From positions 27,606,938 through 27,670,937 of the forward strand of contig CM046350.1 of the NCBI GenBank assembly GCA_025403435.1: a DNA stretch of 64,000 nt, given 5' to 3'. Source of the stretch: Artocarpus heterophyllus (taxonomy: Eukaryota > Streptophyta > Magnoliopsida > Rosales > Moraceae). Under the pieces are notes generated by a model that made no database searches, was not told where the DNA came from, and saw only the letters and a program-made list of their open reading frames with translations. Each line of letters begins with the position of its first letter. The stretch's first letter is position 1. The position numbers were made by a program, and so were the translations under genes. Positions 44,108 through 56,568 of the stretch are shown here, in pieces.

Positions 44108-46073
44108 TGTAACACCCGTATTTTTAACGGGCATAATTTTGTAAAATTTAATGAATAAAATGTGACTATTTAAAATTACTAAGTTGTTTATGATCATTTA
44201 AAAAAAATACCATTTTAGTATTTTCTTACCAAGTCTTCCTAAGAAACATTCAAAACTTACCAACACTTACTTCTACCAATCTTGTCTCCCTAAATTATTG
44301 CTCAATTATATAGACTTCTTCTCATTTTGCTAAAGGTATCCGAAGGGGACATTGAATTATTTTCCGTCAATTCATAGAAGACATGGAGATATTTCTCAAC
44401 CACCTAATTAATTATTTCCTTATCTTCTTCTATAATTCACTCCAATTATCCCCTCAATTATGTTGGCATTATTTGCTAAAAGTCTTCATGGGAGACAAGA
44501 TGATATTTTCCTTTAAGACTCTTTTGTTTCTTCTTACAACTTTTCCCCGTAAACATCTCATTCCTCTTAAGCATTTTGATATCTTTTTATTTAACTATCA
44601 CCACCTTCTTCTCTAGTTCTCATTCTCTCCCTTCTCACTTCAAATTTCTAACTAAAGACATAGAGCACAAAGCTCTCTTTGTGGCCAAGACAATTATAAT
44701 TCCCAACGATGATCGAGGCGGTTTTAAAGTTAATTCAAGCTTGATTGATAACCCAAACTTTGGTGCTTTTCAAAGAAGTTTTGAGGTAGGTTTTCTTTAA
44801 TCTAAACTTAGTTTTTAGTATGCATTTTCTCCATGTTTAATGCATAAAAATACTTTAATGGCACTAGTAGACGGGTTTACACATAACTCACTTATGAATG
44901 TGATTATACGTTGTGCTTTAGTTTTAATTGTCCTTATGCATGCCTTAGGGTCAAGGATGTGTGGAGCTAACGTTAATTGATTCCAGGATTAAAAGATTGT
45001 TGATAAGCTTGAAAGGTAGGGATTCTATTACTCATTTTTGTGAGGTTTTTATAGAATTAAAATTGATTGTTTTGCCGCAATATATATATATCTATGTTGA
45101 ACTGATATTATATGAGTATCACATATGAAACTATGACATGGACTCGTCTTGTATTGTACGGCGAGGAACATAATGAATTGACATATGTTATAAATTGAGA
45201 AGCATGGTTAGGAAAACTGACTCTATTAATAATGATTTAATATAGAGAAATGGTGAGACATGAAGAGGGCGGCGGTTACGTCCTTGGGCATGAATACCCA
45301 AAAAGGTAAAATAGGGGGAAGGTGATGACGCTTCCTTGGGTTGAAAGTCCCAGAACACACTGTACAGGAATTGATTTGGTGAGGACTCGGGGCTTGATGT
45401 CCCCTCACCGGAACACCCTTGGAATGTTTATGGGGTGATCAAGTGCGCCCATTTGGGTTTCGATGAGTTGAGTGATACTCAATTTAACATGGATACCTAG
45501 GAACAATGATGATTGGTAATATTTGTATAAATGTGTAATTATGACACTTGGTAATGATTAACTACGGTATCCATAAGATGTGATCATAATAAACCTCATA
45601 ATCTGGAATATGATGTAACCTACTAACCATGCAGTTTTTAATGTGGTAATGGATAAACCATAAGGTGAGTCATGATTTCCCTACTGGGCATGTCGATGCT
45701 CATCCCTATCATATCTTCATATCTCAGGTGGAACTCAGTGCAACATATTTGAAGAGGAATAAGCGAAAACAATCCTGCTGTTTTCGTGTTAGAAGACCCT
45801 GTTTAATTACAACTTATCTACAACATGTAAGAGTTGTATTATTTTTTTTTATGGCTGTGTTAAGTTATTTGGGAATTGTACTATGGTGATGATGACTGTA
45901 ATTATATATATTTGGTGCTACACTAAAAACTGTGGTTTGTATTTAAAACGTTTATTTTTATTTTTCTTGTTGTTTAAAGACCCATGGGCATTGTTTAATT
46001 GATTTAAATAATATAAAATTTAAAATTATTTTTATTTATTTAAAACTGTTAACCCCCACATAGGGGTGTTACA
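44108..46073 (+). repeat. 3' LTR of the gypsy chromovirus
   Basis: Identical by eye to 37239-39203 apart from a T-run of 9 instead of 8 (near 45843). Confidence 0.95.
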
Positions 46074-47447
46074 GTAAAACTCTTAGGTGAAAATTGAATT
46101 CTATTCTAAATTATCCCTAGTCGGTCATTATTATTGGGATAATAATGAATGAAGACTAGTATGAAGTTTGACTGATGATTATGTTTTAGTAATCATGTGT
46201 ATGAGATACTAAGTCAACTCATAGATACATATTTGAGAAATGATGTATTAGATTAACCTACTATGAGAATACTGCATGGATAATTATCATAAGTGATTCT
46301 CATCACAATAGTCTTATCCTAGTCCTCTGACCTAAAATCACCATTGTTTCGTACATGACAAGTTCTATATTTTGACATATTCTAATATTATCTTTAACAA
46401 GATGATGGAATAGATTGTTGTTGGTTATAGAGTGAATCATGTGGGGAATGTGAGTGATTAAGAAGGAATTTGTCCCTCATTTATTATGAGAAAGATATCT
46501 ATGGGCCCCTCGATAAGTTAGACTGAAGAAAAATGTATGGCCATACTGGAATGAATTGATAAGGGTTATTAATATCAGCCTACTTAAGATCGAGAAATAA
46601 TATGATTGAATAGTATAAGGATGACATAAACCATGCCTTATGTTCAATCAAGGCATCTAGTGACACAAGGATTTTAATACTTATTGTGGATTAGGTTGTG
46701 TCGGATTATTGACATTTGCATAACTTAGATAATCATAATGTCTTGCTAGAGGCCGCTTATGATTTGTAGGCCAGAAACAAAATTTCAAACCCACTACCAA
46801 CGTTATGTGAACCTACAAGGCCGCACACTTAGAACAGACCAAAAACGAATTTTGGGTTTACTGTGTCTAAGTTCAATGAACCTGATAATGTCTAGATTTG
46901 ATGTACTAGATATGTCTAGGTTTATTACATCTGACATTGTCTAGATTCTATAAATCATATTTGAATTACAGTTTACCTTAGTTAAAATTTAATTCTTTCT
47001 TGAAGTCAATATATATATACATATATATATATATATCTGTTTTAGGGTTTTTGGCTAACTTAGAAGAGGAAAATGCATTCTCTTATTCTAAAAGGTAAAA
47101 ACGATAAAAACTCTAAAATTAGAGAGAGTCATTTAACACAAGAAGATGGTGCTAGCACACCAATTCTATTTTTGAGAGAGTCTATTCATGTGGATACCTA
47201 CAGAGGGCACTGCTCTAAGTAACAACGTCTGAATCCAATCTCAAATACGAAAAGCTCAAGTTAGGGTGTCACGGGAGTGAACCTGCTCTCTTCCTTCTAA
47301 CAATCTTGCCCCTTTTGTTATCTTGGTTAGATTCTATGACTTTCTCATCAATCTAATCGAATTGCATAGATCCTGCGAGGGTTTTGTGGGAATTAATTTT
47401 GATTTTTCACTGTTTATTTGAATCACAAAATCCAACAAAACCTAACA

Positions 47448-47586
47448 AAAGGATATTGAAATGAGACAACAAGGGAGGTTAAAAAACCTTTCACTATTTC
47501 TTTCCCCACAATCCAACTATTCTTAGAACACCACTTCTATATCTATAGTTGTTCTACAATAAGAAGTTAGATACTCAATTTGCTAA
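47448..47586 (+). pseudogene. Possible last piece of Athila-type gag
   Basis: After the solo LTR the old element seems to resume with a short Lys/Pro/Phe-containing reading (KPFTISFPTIQLF) that resembles the Gag-Pol linker of Athila elements. It ends where another LTR begins at 47587. Weak support. Confidence 0.3.
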
Positions 47587-47950
47587 GTGATAACACATAA
47601 AAATGAATGTTTTATAAGATTCAAAATAATTTCTTTAGTATTTTATGTGATTGAATTCTCTAATTAAGCATTTTTGCATGTTTTTTAATATTTTAGCGAG
47701 TTTTCTATAAAATATGCTTAATTAGGTAATTGTAATATGTTTTTATGTTTAACTATATTTTTAGTAATTTTTAAAAGTGTTTTCAAGTTTTAAAAAGTAT
47801 GTTTGATGTAACAGAATTGTCTCTTTACCATGAATAGTGTATATATATTGTCATTGTTTTTAGTTTTTATTAAATTTAATATGACTTAACTTTATATTAA
47901 TATAATTAAATATATATAATATAAAGTAATGCGTAATATAAAGTTTTATA

Positions 47951-47992
<42 letters not shown>

Positions 47993-48612
47993 CTGTAAGA
48001 AGGTAAAGGGACCAATTTGATCAAACATTGAAAAAAAAAGAAGACAAAAGTTGCCTAGATGAAGACTTCAAGTTTTCTCTTCTTTGGATGCTTGTATCAT
48101 TCAATAAAAAATGGTGAAAAATACTAAGCAAAGGCCTGAAGTCAATGCAGAGATCCAACTTTCAAAGCTAGATACAATGAGTGAAGCAACTGATTGTTAA
48201 CAAAAAGACAAAAGAAAAGTTGGAGGAAAAGAAAAGAAGAAAAAAATAATAATATTTTCAGCTTAATAATCCAACCACTCCCATGATTTTCAAAGTTTTC
48301 ATTCACCTGCCCGTGGAAATTTTGGTGTCATCATCATATTTTATTTATAAAATTTTGAAAGGGAATCGCAATGGTTTACCTATAAAAAAGCAGCATTCTT
48401 TTAGTTCAAATCGTCGATTCCTCATTTAATTCTTAATAAACACTTAGAATTTTGAGAGAAAAATAGAAAGAAATAGATGAAGAAGAAGGGATCTGAGGAG
48501 CTTTTTACAAGGAGATTCTTAGATTTCATCATCATTTTTGAAATTTTGTCAATTTTCTATGTTGCAAATGTTGTTAGTTTTTATATTTTTGTTTTTAGTT
48601 TCAATTAGTTCT
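47587..48612 (+). mobile_element. Athila-like LTR fragment, second family, plus orientation
   Basis: It starts TGATAACACATAAAAATG and shares order and sequence with the reverse complement of 49430-50456: the ATGTTTTTACGTTTAACTA, TTAAGTCATA-like, AGTTGCCTAG, CTCCCATGA and TTTTTATAGGTAAACC blocks. It stops near 48612, where the oppositely oriented copy begins. It contains a (TA)n tract at about 47946-47987. No gene is seen. Confidence 0.6.
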
Positions 48613-50456
48613 CTAAGGAGATGCGGAATTCTAATGTATGTAAGTCTACATAATTGTATCAAGCAATATAGAAGATAAGTATAGTATCATTCCCATGAGG
48701 ATTGATTTTAATTAGTTTGCTATTAATTTTCTTTTCTTTTTTTTTTATAAAAGGGGTTTTTGGTTTGATTTACTAAAAAAATAAAATTCAAAATCACAAT
48801 TGCGAATAAATAAAAAAAATGCAAAATTCAAGGATTTGTAAACAATGATGATAAAGCTGGTTAAAGGTTCATTTTCTATCATTTGAAAATAATTGTACAG
48901 TGATCATATAATTATTTCCAAATCTCCTATTTAAACGACCAACTGTAGATAACAACAACCTCTGTTATCCTATTTTTCATTACTGTGTAGTTTAGTAAAA
49001 AAAGCTCTTCATTAAATCTCTTTCCATTAAACAACCTAGAACAAGCACCCTAGATTCAGTCTAATAGAAGCATTAAGTTGATAAAGATAGGTTGGTCTAG
49101 GCAACATATACACAAGCTCGGTTTATTCAACTTAGGTTATGTTCCATAACACGATCAAACAAAAGCATCCGGCGGTTGTAGATCATAATTTGCTATCATT
49201 GGTTAAATATAATGGACAATTATAGATTAATTCTAACCTAGCATTTAGTAATTTCAAATCTTATTTTGTTTGTCGCCCTAAATAACACAAGAAAATAGCC
49301 ATAAATATCAATTCTAATGGAATGTAAATAATCTCAACTGAAAATTTGAAGAATAATTCATACAAACAACTACATAATCATGTTCAAGACTTTGAAGTCA
49401 CCTTTAACCAAAGATAAACGTAGCTAGACATAATTGAAATTAAAAACAAAAACTAACAATATTTGTAGCTCAGAAGATTGATGGAATTTGAGGAATGTGA
49501 TAAAATCCAAGAATCTCCTCGTAGAAAGCTCCTTGAATTTCTCCACCTTCCTCTATTTCTCTCTATTTTCTCTCAATATTCTAAATGTCTTTTGAAAAAT
49601 TGAATGAGGAATTAATGATTTGAACCAACGGAATGCTGCCTTTTTATAGGTAAACCCTTACGATTTGTTTCAAAATTTTACAAATAAAATATGATTATGG
49701 CACCGAAATATTCATGTGGTAAGTGGATGAAAACTCCGAAAGTCATGGGAGCAGTTGGATTATTGTGAAAGTTGCTTTGAAAATATTTGTTTTCCACCAG
49801 TTTTTCTTCTGTATTTTTTTTGAGAATCAGTTGCTTCACTGGTTGTCTCCAGCCTTGAAATTTAGATCTTTGCACTGACTCCAAGCCTTTGCTTAGCATT
49901 TTCATCATTTTTTAGTTAGTGATATGAACATCCAAAGAAGAGAAAACTTGATGTCTTTTTCTAGGCAACTTTTGTCTTCTTTTGTTATTTTTAATATTTA
50001 ATCAAGTTGGCTAGCGCTTTTTACCTTTTCTAATATATATATATATATACACATATATGTACAACTTTACTACTTTGTATTATGTATTACTTTATATTAT
50101 ATTATATATTTAATTATATTGAAAATAAAGTAAAATAAAATTAAGTCATCCGAAATTAAATAAAAACTAAAAACAATAACAAAATATGTATGTGTGTGTG
50201 CATATATATAGTACGCATGGTACGGAGACAATTCTATTACATCAAACATAATACTTAGGACTTAAAAATACTTTTAAAAATTACTAAATAGTTAAACGTA
50301 AAAACATATTAAAATTACTTAATTAAACATATTTTACAAAAAACTCACTAATATCAAAAACACGTAAAAATGCTTGATTAAAGAATTTATTAACGCATAA
50401 AATACTAAAAAAAAAACTATTTGGACCTTATGAAACATGATTTTACACGCTATCAA
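48613..50456 (-). mobile_element. Athila-like LTR, second family, minus orientation
   Basis: Read on the minus strand it starts TGATAGCGTGTAAAATC at about 50456, directly after a GCTTGAGGACAAGCAAAATTC...AAGTTTAGGGATATT polypurine-type region. It runs about 1.84 kb to near 48613. The first kilobase is homologous to 47587-48612. The end contains the complement of ATCCTCATGGGAATGATACTA (48682-48703), typical of Athila-type LTR 3' parts. The ORF at 49678-49908 is not a gene. Confidence 0.6.
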
Positions 50457-50605
50457 ATATCCCTAAACTTAGAATTTTGCTTGTCCTCAAGCAAAAGAAA
50501 GAAAAACTAAAATTGAAAACACAAAACAACTGAGAATTGAGTTGATGTTCTAAAAGTAGGCCTAAAAGATTTTACAAATTATATAGCCCAAGAAAAATTT
50601 AAAAC
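50457..50605 (-). other. 3' internal end of the minus Athila-like element (polypurine region)
   Basis: On the minus strand, TTGCTTGAGGACAAGCAAAA and TAAGTTTAGGGATATT precede the LTR start. This GAGGACAAG...AAGTTTGGG-type string is characteristic of Athila/Tat elements just upstream of the 3' LTR. The rest of the internal region continues at about 55321-56560. Confidence 0.55.
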
Positions 50606-51139
50606 ATTAAAGACCTATTTGGTAGTGGTTTTAGTTTAATTTTTGTTTTTTAAAAAAGTAGAAAATGGGAATATTTGGAAAAATGTGCTGAAACTATTTT
50701 AAAATTGTGTTTAGTTGGTACTTTTTTGTCCTTTTTAAGAATAGTTATAAAAAGTGAAAATGTGTTTGGTACAAGTGTTTTTGAAAATGTACATTAAAAA
50801 AACAGAGTGAGTTTATAATTATTGAATAAATACAAGTGATTATTATTATTATTTTAGTAATCAATTAAAATTTATTAATTGTCTATGACATCTAGCTCCT
50901 TTTTTAGTTTAATGTTTGAAATAATTATAATTAATATCAAATGATGAAATACTTATTAATAAAGTACAAACTAATACAAGGGAGTCATGTTCTCCTTAAT
51001 TCGACATGCTTTAGAAATAAGAAAAAAAAATAAAAGTACGATACATGCATTAATGTTATAAGTCTTTTTTCAACTAATGGTTACGCTCTCATGTTTGATT
51101 AGTTAATTGATCTCTTGACTCATTCATATATTGTCAGTC

Positions 51140-52250
51140 AGTGGCAGTAGCACCAAAGAATCTTATTTCTTCAGCTTCATTATTATCCCTTACACGTCTT
51201 CTTTCTCTTTGACCCTCAATTGCTTCAATGGGCTCATCAACATCATATATTGTGAATAAAGGATTATCAAGTATGCATTTTAATTAAATTATGAATCATA
51301 CAACGTGCAATGACTATTTAAGCCTGTTTCTCTAAGGGATAATTGGCCATATGTTTAAAAAGGGCGAACCATGCTTTTAGAATACCAAGGCATCTCTTTA
51401 TATAATTATGCAAAAATAAGTGTCTTGGTTGAATAACTCTTGAGATTCTATTAGATTCCTATAATTTTTAAATTGTTGAAAGTGGTATCTCTAACCACGA
51501 TAAGGTGTAAGAAATCCTCGCACATTATATACCCTGAATCAACTACATAATATTTATTACTTGGTGGCCAAATAAAGGTTTTTGGATTTACTAACGCATA
51601 TTGTAACACTCTAGAATCATCGGCTGTGCCTTCCCATCAGCCATAGGCATATGTAAACATTATATCAAAGTTGCAAGCTGCCATTACATTTTGAGTACAC
51701 ACATGCCTCCTTCCTCTATACACCGTTTGGAGGTAAGTTTGGAGGTAAGCAGGAAGAAAACTCGAATATGTGTTCTATTAATTGTTTCGACAAAATCCTA
51801 TATGAAAATATTAAAATATCAATTAATATTAAATTGCGTTGAATTAAAAATAGTTTCACAACGAAGTTTACCTTGAACCATGGCCAATGTTTGTTGTTCT
51901 CCTTAATTTTTATAGAAATGGTGTTGTAATCCAACTCCAAGATCACTTTTGGAGCCAATGCACATATAGGATTCAACACTTCCCTAAAATGATGACAAAC
52001 TGTAGAGTGTACAAACCTTTCTTGTATTTGCCCACTTCGGCCTGAGGGAGAGATTGTTCTTAAATCAAGGACTTTTAGATTATTATTCTATGTGTAGGTA
52101 GTAGGTTATGTCTTCGAATAAGTTCAGCAATTGCTAAAAACGTCTATGTATACGATGCATCTCGTACAAACTATTGTGATCATTTAACAATTGGTTGGAG
52201 ATGTATTCTTGTCCTGTCAATGCACTAATACGAGAAGGAGATCAATTAGT
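51140..52250 (-). pseudogene. HARBI1-like PIF/Harbinger transposase remnant
   Basis: On the minus strand, from about 52240 down: TGQEYISNQLLNDHNSLYEMHRIH, then FVHSTVCHHFREVLNPICALAPKVI and ENNKHWPWFK, the conserved N-terminal half of plant HARBI1-type transposases. The sequence then reads AAG/GTAAAC (about 51871), a likely 5' splice site, and the frame resumes near 51690 with QNVMAACNFDIMFTYAYG, WEGTADDSRVLQYAL and YYVVDSGYI, covering the catalytic DDE region. Multiple stops show it is dead. In live elements it cuts and rejoins the transposon DNA together with the Myb-like partner. Confidence 0.7.
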
Positions 52251-52749
52251 GCAATTGATAATCACCGTTAACATGTCTATGTCTTGATTTTCCTCATTAA
52301 AGACCTCAAGCAACATTGCATAATCTTTATTAGCATTTGAAGAGTCTGAAGACACATTAACCTAACAAATAGAAAGAAGTATTGATGCCAATATAAAAAA
52401 AAAAAACATAATTCATTTCAATAATCCAAGTGAAGAGCATAGAAAGCATAAATTGATATAGAAACTAGCAATAGCTCTACACAAAGAAACCAAAGTTTGA
52501 AGTTAAAAGGAAAAATGAAAAAATAAACTAATGTAAGAAACCACAAACCAATAATAGTTTAACACAACCAAGCAATTGTTCCACAGAAGCCTACCAAGCT
52601 TTGAAGAAACTAAAAAATGGCAAAACAAAAAGAAAAAGAAATGTCTCTGTTATTTCAACAAAGTCCCTAGATAAACCAACCAAACTATTAAAAGGACTCT
52701 ATCATAAATCAATGGTGACACTCCGGTGGCACATTCATAAACGCCATCC

Positions 52750-53590
52750 TAATTTCTTTATTATTTGTAAACTCTTTCACTACCTATGCATGTCTTATCA
52801 TCCAATCCCTCAATTGCATTCAACAGCCCCATACAAGTAGCAATACTATCCTCTTCATCTACAAAACTCTAAGTGGCCATCTTAGGAGCTTTCTTCTCAG
52901 CAATGTATTAGAAGAACTCTTCATATGCCTGCACAGAAGCCTCACTTTTTGTTCCACAAGGCTCTTGGTGGTATTATTCTTCTAGGAATGAGAACTACCT
53001 CCCTCAAAAGGCTTGGCCTTGGATGGTGGGGTCTTTAAGATGTCATCAGGGTAACTTGCATCTTCCTCAGGTCCCACCTCTTGCACAGTTTTATTGGTTG
53101 CCCGTGCCATGTTGGCAACTGTGTGTGGACCCATTGCCCTCTTCCCTATAGCTATTGTTCCACCAAATATCTTGAAGAGGACATCGTATTTTTCCAAGCC
53201 CGTCTTAATGTATTTTTTGCATCAGGATATTTATGGCCATTTGGAACAAATAATAATTAATAACTCTAATCCAATTGAACACTATCATCTTCTTATTAAT
53301 TTGTAAAATTGTATTGAATGACTATTACCTCTAAGCAATTGTTCCATACATCTTCAGTAGCAGTGATGGTATTAGATTCGAAATCCCAACCGAATCTGGT
53401 AGTTCCAATTAACCTATCAAAGTCTTTGATTGAAATCTTTAGTCTATTCCACTTTGCCTTTAGCTGCTGAAGCATGTAATGCTTCCCAAACTTCTCTATT
53501 AATTCATTCTCAATCTTCATCCAAGTTTTCTCATCTAAGGTAGAGGAATACAATCCCTTTTTTGGTTTCCTCATGTAACAAATCAATAAG
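52750..53590 (-). pseudogene. Myb/SANT-like DNA-binding protein of PIF/Harbinger element
   Basis: The minus-strand frame 53296-53586 encodes a Myb_DNA-bind_3-type domain: DEKTWMKIENELIEKFGKHYMLQQLKAKWNRLK followed by FGWDFESNTITATEDVWN. A second piece (52982-53197) and sequence down to about 52800 (CMGLLNAIEGLDD) give the C-terminal region. These proteins bind the transposon ends or help the transposase into the nucleus. Frame breaks between the pieces may be an intron or decay. Confidence 0.65.
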
Positions 53591-55320
53591 GAAATTCTCT
53601 CTGGGGCGTCAACGTAGTATGTTCCACACTATCACTCATCTATAAATAAATATCAAACTAACAAATTATTGCAACATCATTTAGAATTTTGATAAAAAAG
53701 TGGCTCAGGTGTCTTATGTTTGTATCAAACATAAGATCAAAATGTGCATAAACCCATTAAAAATCCATGAGTCATTCCAAGGCTATTAAAACCTGCAGTC
53801 ATATAGATAACAACCAAGATATTAGCACAATCTAATCTCATAAATTAAATAACCTAAAATTTGACGCACATTATCACCTTTATACCAATCTCAATCAAGA
53901 TAGCACAATTCTTACAAACACAGCAAATCATTAGACCAACATATCAAGAACAACAATAATCTTTTTAACAGATAAACAATCAAGGCAGAGGCAGTAAGCA
54001 TAAAAGGATTATTGGTTCGAATAATAGAGATCGAACTTAGCAGTAGCACCAAGGAAAACCACCAAGAAAATTAAGGAAGTATGCAAAACAAATGGAAAAC
54101 CCAAAATGAAATTAGCAGCAAGTATCCCAAAATCTCATAATCCAACATCTAAATTTTGTCAAAAAGCTAACCCTAATAGTCACCAATCACCTCCAATATA
54201 TGAACATCATTAAGAACAATAACAATTTTTTTCAATAGATGAACGATGAAGGTAGAGGCAGTTGGCATCACCAAAAAAAAAAAAAACATTAATTAGTTAA
54301 AAAAAAGGACCAAACTTAAAAGATTTCAACCAAGAAAACCACCAAGAAAATTAGAGAAATATGCAAAGTAGATAGAAAACCCACCATGAAATTAGCAGTA
54401 AATAGCCAAAAATCTCATAATCTAACACCTAAATTTTGTAAAAAAGAAAAAAGAAGAAACCCTAACAGTCACCAAGCACATACAAACCATATGTACATCA
54501 TCAAGAACAATAACAAATTTTTTAACAGATAAACAATGACGGTAGAGGCAATCAGCAGCGTACAAAAAATGAAATATTATACAGGTCCAAAATGCAACGC
54601 CCATGGAAAACCCAAAATGAATTCAGCAAATAACAGACCAAATTCACATAGATCAAGAGTACACAATCACACACAATCACACAGATCTTTAAAAGAAACA
54701 GACGCATACCTTGTCGATTTCAAAAAGAAGAGCGTCAAAGCAAGGAGTAAGAGGAGAGAGATTCAAACCCACGAAACCCTTGTCAATGAAAGGCGAGAGA
54801 TATAGCTAAAACTGATCACCAAACCCAAAAATTGATGTCACAAGGCATGATTTTACAAGAGGAGATACAAGAAAGAAATTCTTTTAGAGAGAGAAGGAGA
54901 TTAAGGGGTTGAGAGGAGAGCGGGGTTCGAAGTGTAGAGGGACAGCTCGGGGAATTGATAAGGTCGAGGGTTTTTTTTAGAGAGTAAAGATGGAGAAAAA
55001 ATGAAAGATAAGAGAGAGATTCATTTAGAGAGAGATCGAAAGGTTGAGAAAAGAGAGGGGTTCGAAGAACAGAGGGAGAGCTCAAAGAGTTGAGATAAGA
55101 AGGTCGAGGGTTTTTTTGAGAGATAAGACACAAAAAAAATGAGGGAAAACAAGTTAATTCATTTTTAGTTTCAATTCTTATTTTTAGAGTTTTGAGAAAA
55201 ATTTTTTCTTTTTGCTTTGGGCCAAAAATGTAAACAAATATTGTCTTCAATTAGTTCTAATTTTTTATGTCCTTAAAAAAGCCAAAAAACTTTTACAATA
55301 TAGAACCAAACAGGTCCTAT

Positions 55321-56560
55321 GAATGCCTAGAATTTTCAACTCAAATGTTAATCCTATTTTATTTAGACCCTCTAAATGTGTGTAATTTACCATTTACGCT
55401 TAATTGATGTTATTCGGATTAGTTTATGCAAATCAATATTTTTAGAGACTCCATCAGCTTGTCTTTTATATCTTTCTCCACTAATAGAGACTAACATACT
55501 ATTTAAGATCATTAGGATGTTATAAAGCTTATAATAAATAGCTTATGTGATAGGTAGGATATTTGGATTTAACTATGGTTCAAGTTCACCCATAAACATA
55601 CATACATGTTCATAGATCCTTAAGAGCACATAATTCAACATCTCAAATTACATAAATACCCCCAACTTGAATTCTAATCTTTTTGATGTCATCCACTTTT
55701 TATTTATTTTATTTATTTTTTGATTTTTTTTCATTTTTCATTTTTTTAATCGTTTTTTTTGTTTTTTTTTTTCTTTTTTTTGGGTCTAAATTTGATGTCA
55801 CAAGTTACAATGAAAATAAAAATAGTATTGAACAAATAGACATAAATGGTAAACATAACATTAAATTACAATAATAATAGGAAACATATTCACAATACCA
55901 CCCTTCCTCCTATACACCAAGAAGCTTCAAAATATATTACACACTGATATTCAACATGTTTATGAGTGAAGGGTTAAAAAGGACAAAATAAATAATGGCT
56001 TATGTTATAATTTGTGATTGATAAATAAAAGGTAAACATTCAGCTCAAATAAGATAACTGGGGATAAAATGTGTATATAGGGTAGGCATAGAAAGGCTCA
56101 AACAGTCCAAAGATAGCCTAAATTAAGTCCTAAATGTTATGCAGCCTAGGATTTCATCTTGAGAGATAGTTAAACAAGTTCTAGAGTTATGAAATCTAAT
56201 GAGATTTAAAAAGAGTTCATGAATCACATAAACATTCTCTAAATATGCAAACAACTAAGTAATTATGATTTTGCACATTTAAGTATTTAGAGGAATTATA
56301 AGCAAAATAGAACTAATAGATGAATTAAGCACATATACAAACATGATGTTTATCACTTCTCAGGAGCTATACTCATTTCAAAACATGATTTATCATCGAC
56401 CTTAGACATCAACTCAAAACACAAACTTAAAAACACAACAAAAATATATTTTTAAAAAAATGTTTTAAAGTAAGGAAAAATAAACCAAAAGAAACAAAAG
56501 ACAGAAAAAGGGGAAAAAATTAAAATTTTTGAATTTTTGTTGCCACTAAGTTTCTTGATG
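55321..56560 (-). other. Internal 3' region of the minus Athila-like element
   Basis: AT-rich sequence on the far side of the Harbinger insertion, with a T-rich run at 55690-55785. The minus-strand reading has no long frame. Layout suggests it continues the untranslated 3' region of the minus element at 50457-50605. The open frame at 55683-55874 is poly-T translation. Confidence 0.4.
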
Positions 56561-56568
56561 TTTTTAAA

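Larger units (their letters stand above)
37239..46073 (+). mobile_element. Intact Ty3/gypsy chromovirus (Tekay/Del-like), very recent insertion
   Basis: LTRs at 37239-39203 and 44108-46073 are identical by eye except for one extra T in a homopolymer (1965 against 1966 bp). GTAAA flanks both sides (37234-37238 and 46074-46078). Primer site, uninterrupted Gag-Pol with chromodomain, and polypurine tract are all present. It split an older solo copia LTR. Everything needed for transposition appears intact, so it may still be mobile or was so very recently. Confidence 0.95.
37080..47447 (+). mobile_element. Solo Ty1/copia LTR split by a gypsy element
   Basis: The LTR starts TGTTAG (37080) and ends CTAACA (47447), a perfect 6-bp inverted terminus. 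The flanks AATGG and AAAGG give a target duplication with one mismatch. Without the gypsy insertion at 37239-46073 and one GTAAA target copy, it measures about 1.5 kb. It has (TA)n near 47008-47036 and no coding region. It lies within gag of the old Athila-type element. The outer limits rest on terminal structure alone. Confidence 0.55.
50606..55320 (-). mobile_element. PIF/Harbinger DNA transposon, decayed
   Basis: The left end (GACCTATTTGGTAGTGG, 50612) and right end (inverted: GGACCTGTTTGGTTCTA, 55318) form imperfect TIRs of about 15 bp plus T-rich subterminal DNA. Inside, both genes of a PIF/Harbinger element are recognisable on the minus strand: a HARBI1-like transposase (51140-52250) and a Myb/SANT-like protein (52750-53590). 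The size of about 4.7 kb fits an autonomous element. A 3-bp target duplication could not be identified. Flanking sequence on both sides belongs to the minus Athila-like element. Confidence 0.65.

Noticed and set aside
54816..55250. 144-codon minus-strand frame rich in Ser, Leu and Pro
   Set aside because: It lies in the purine-rich (GAGAG) subterminal region of the Harbinger element and consists of two imperfect repeats of that tract. No domain is seen.
55683..55874. Phe-rich open frame at 55683
   Set aside because: It is translation of a poly-T run without start context or homology.
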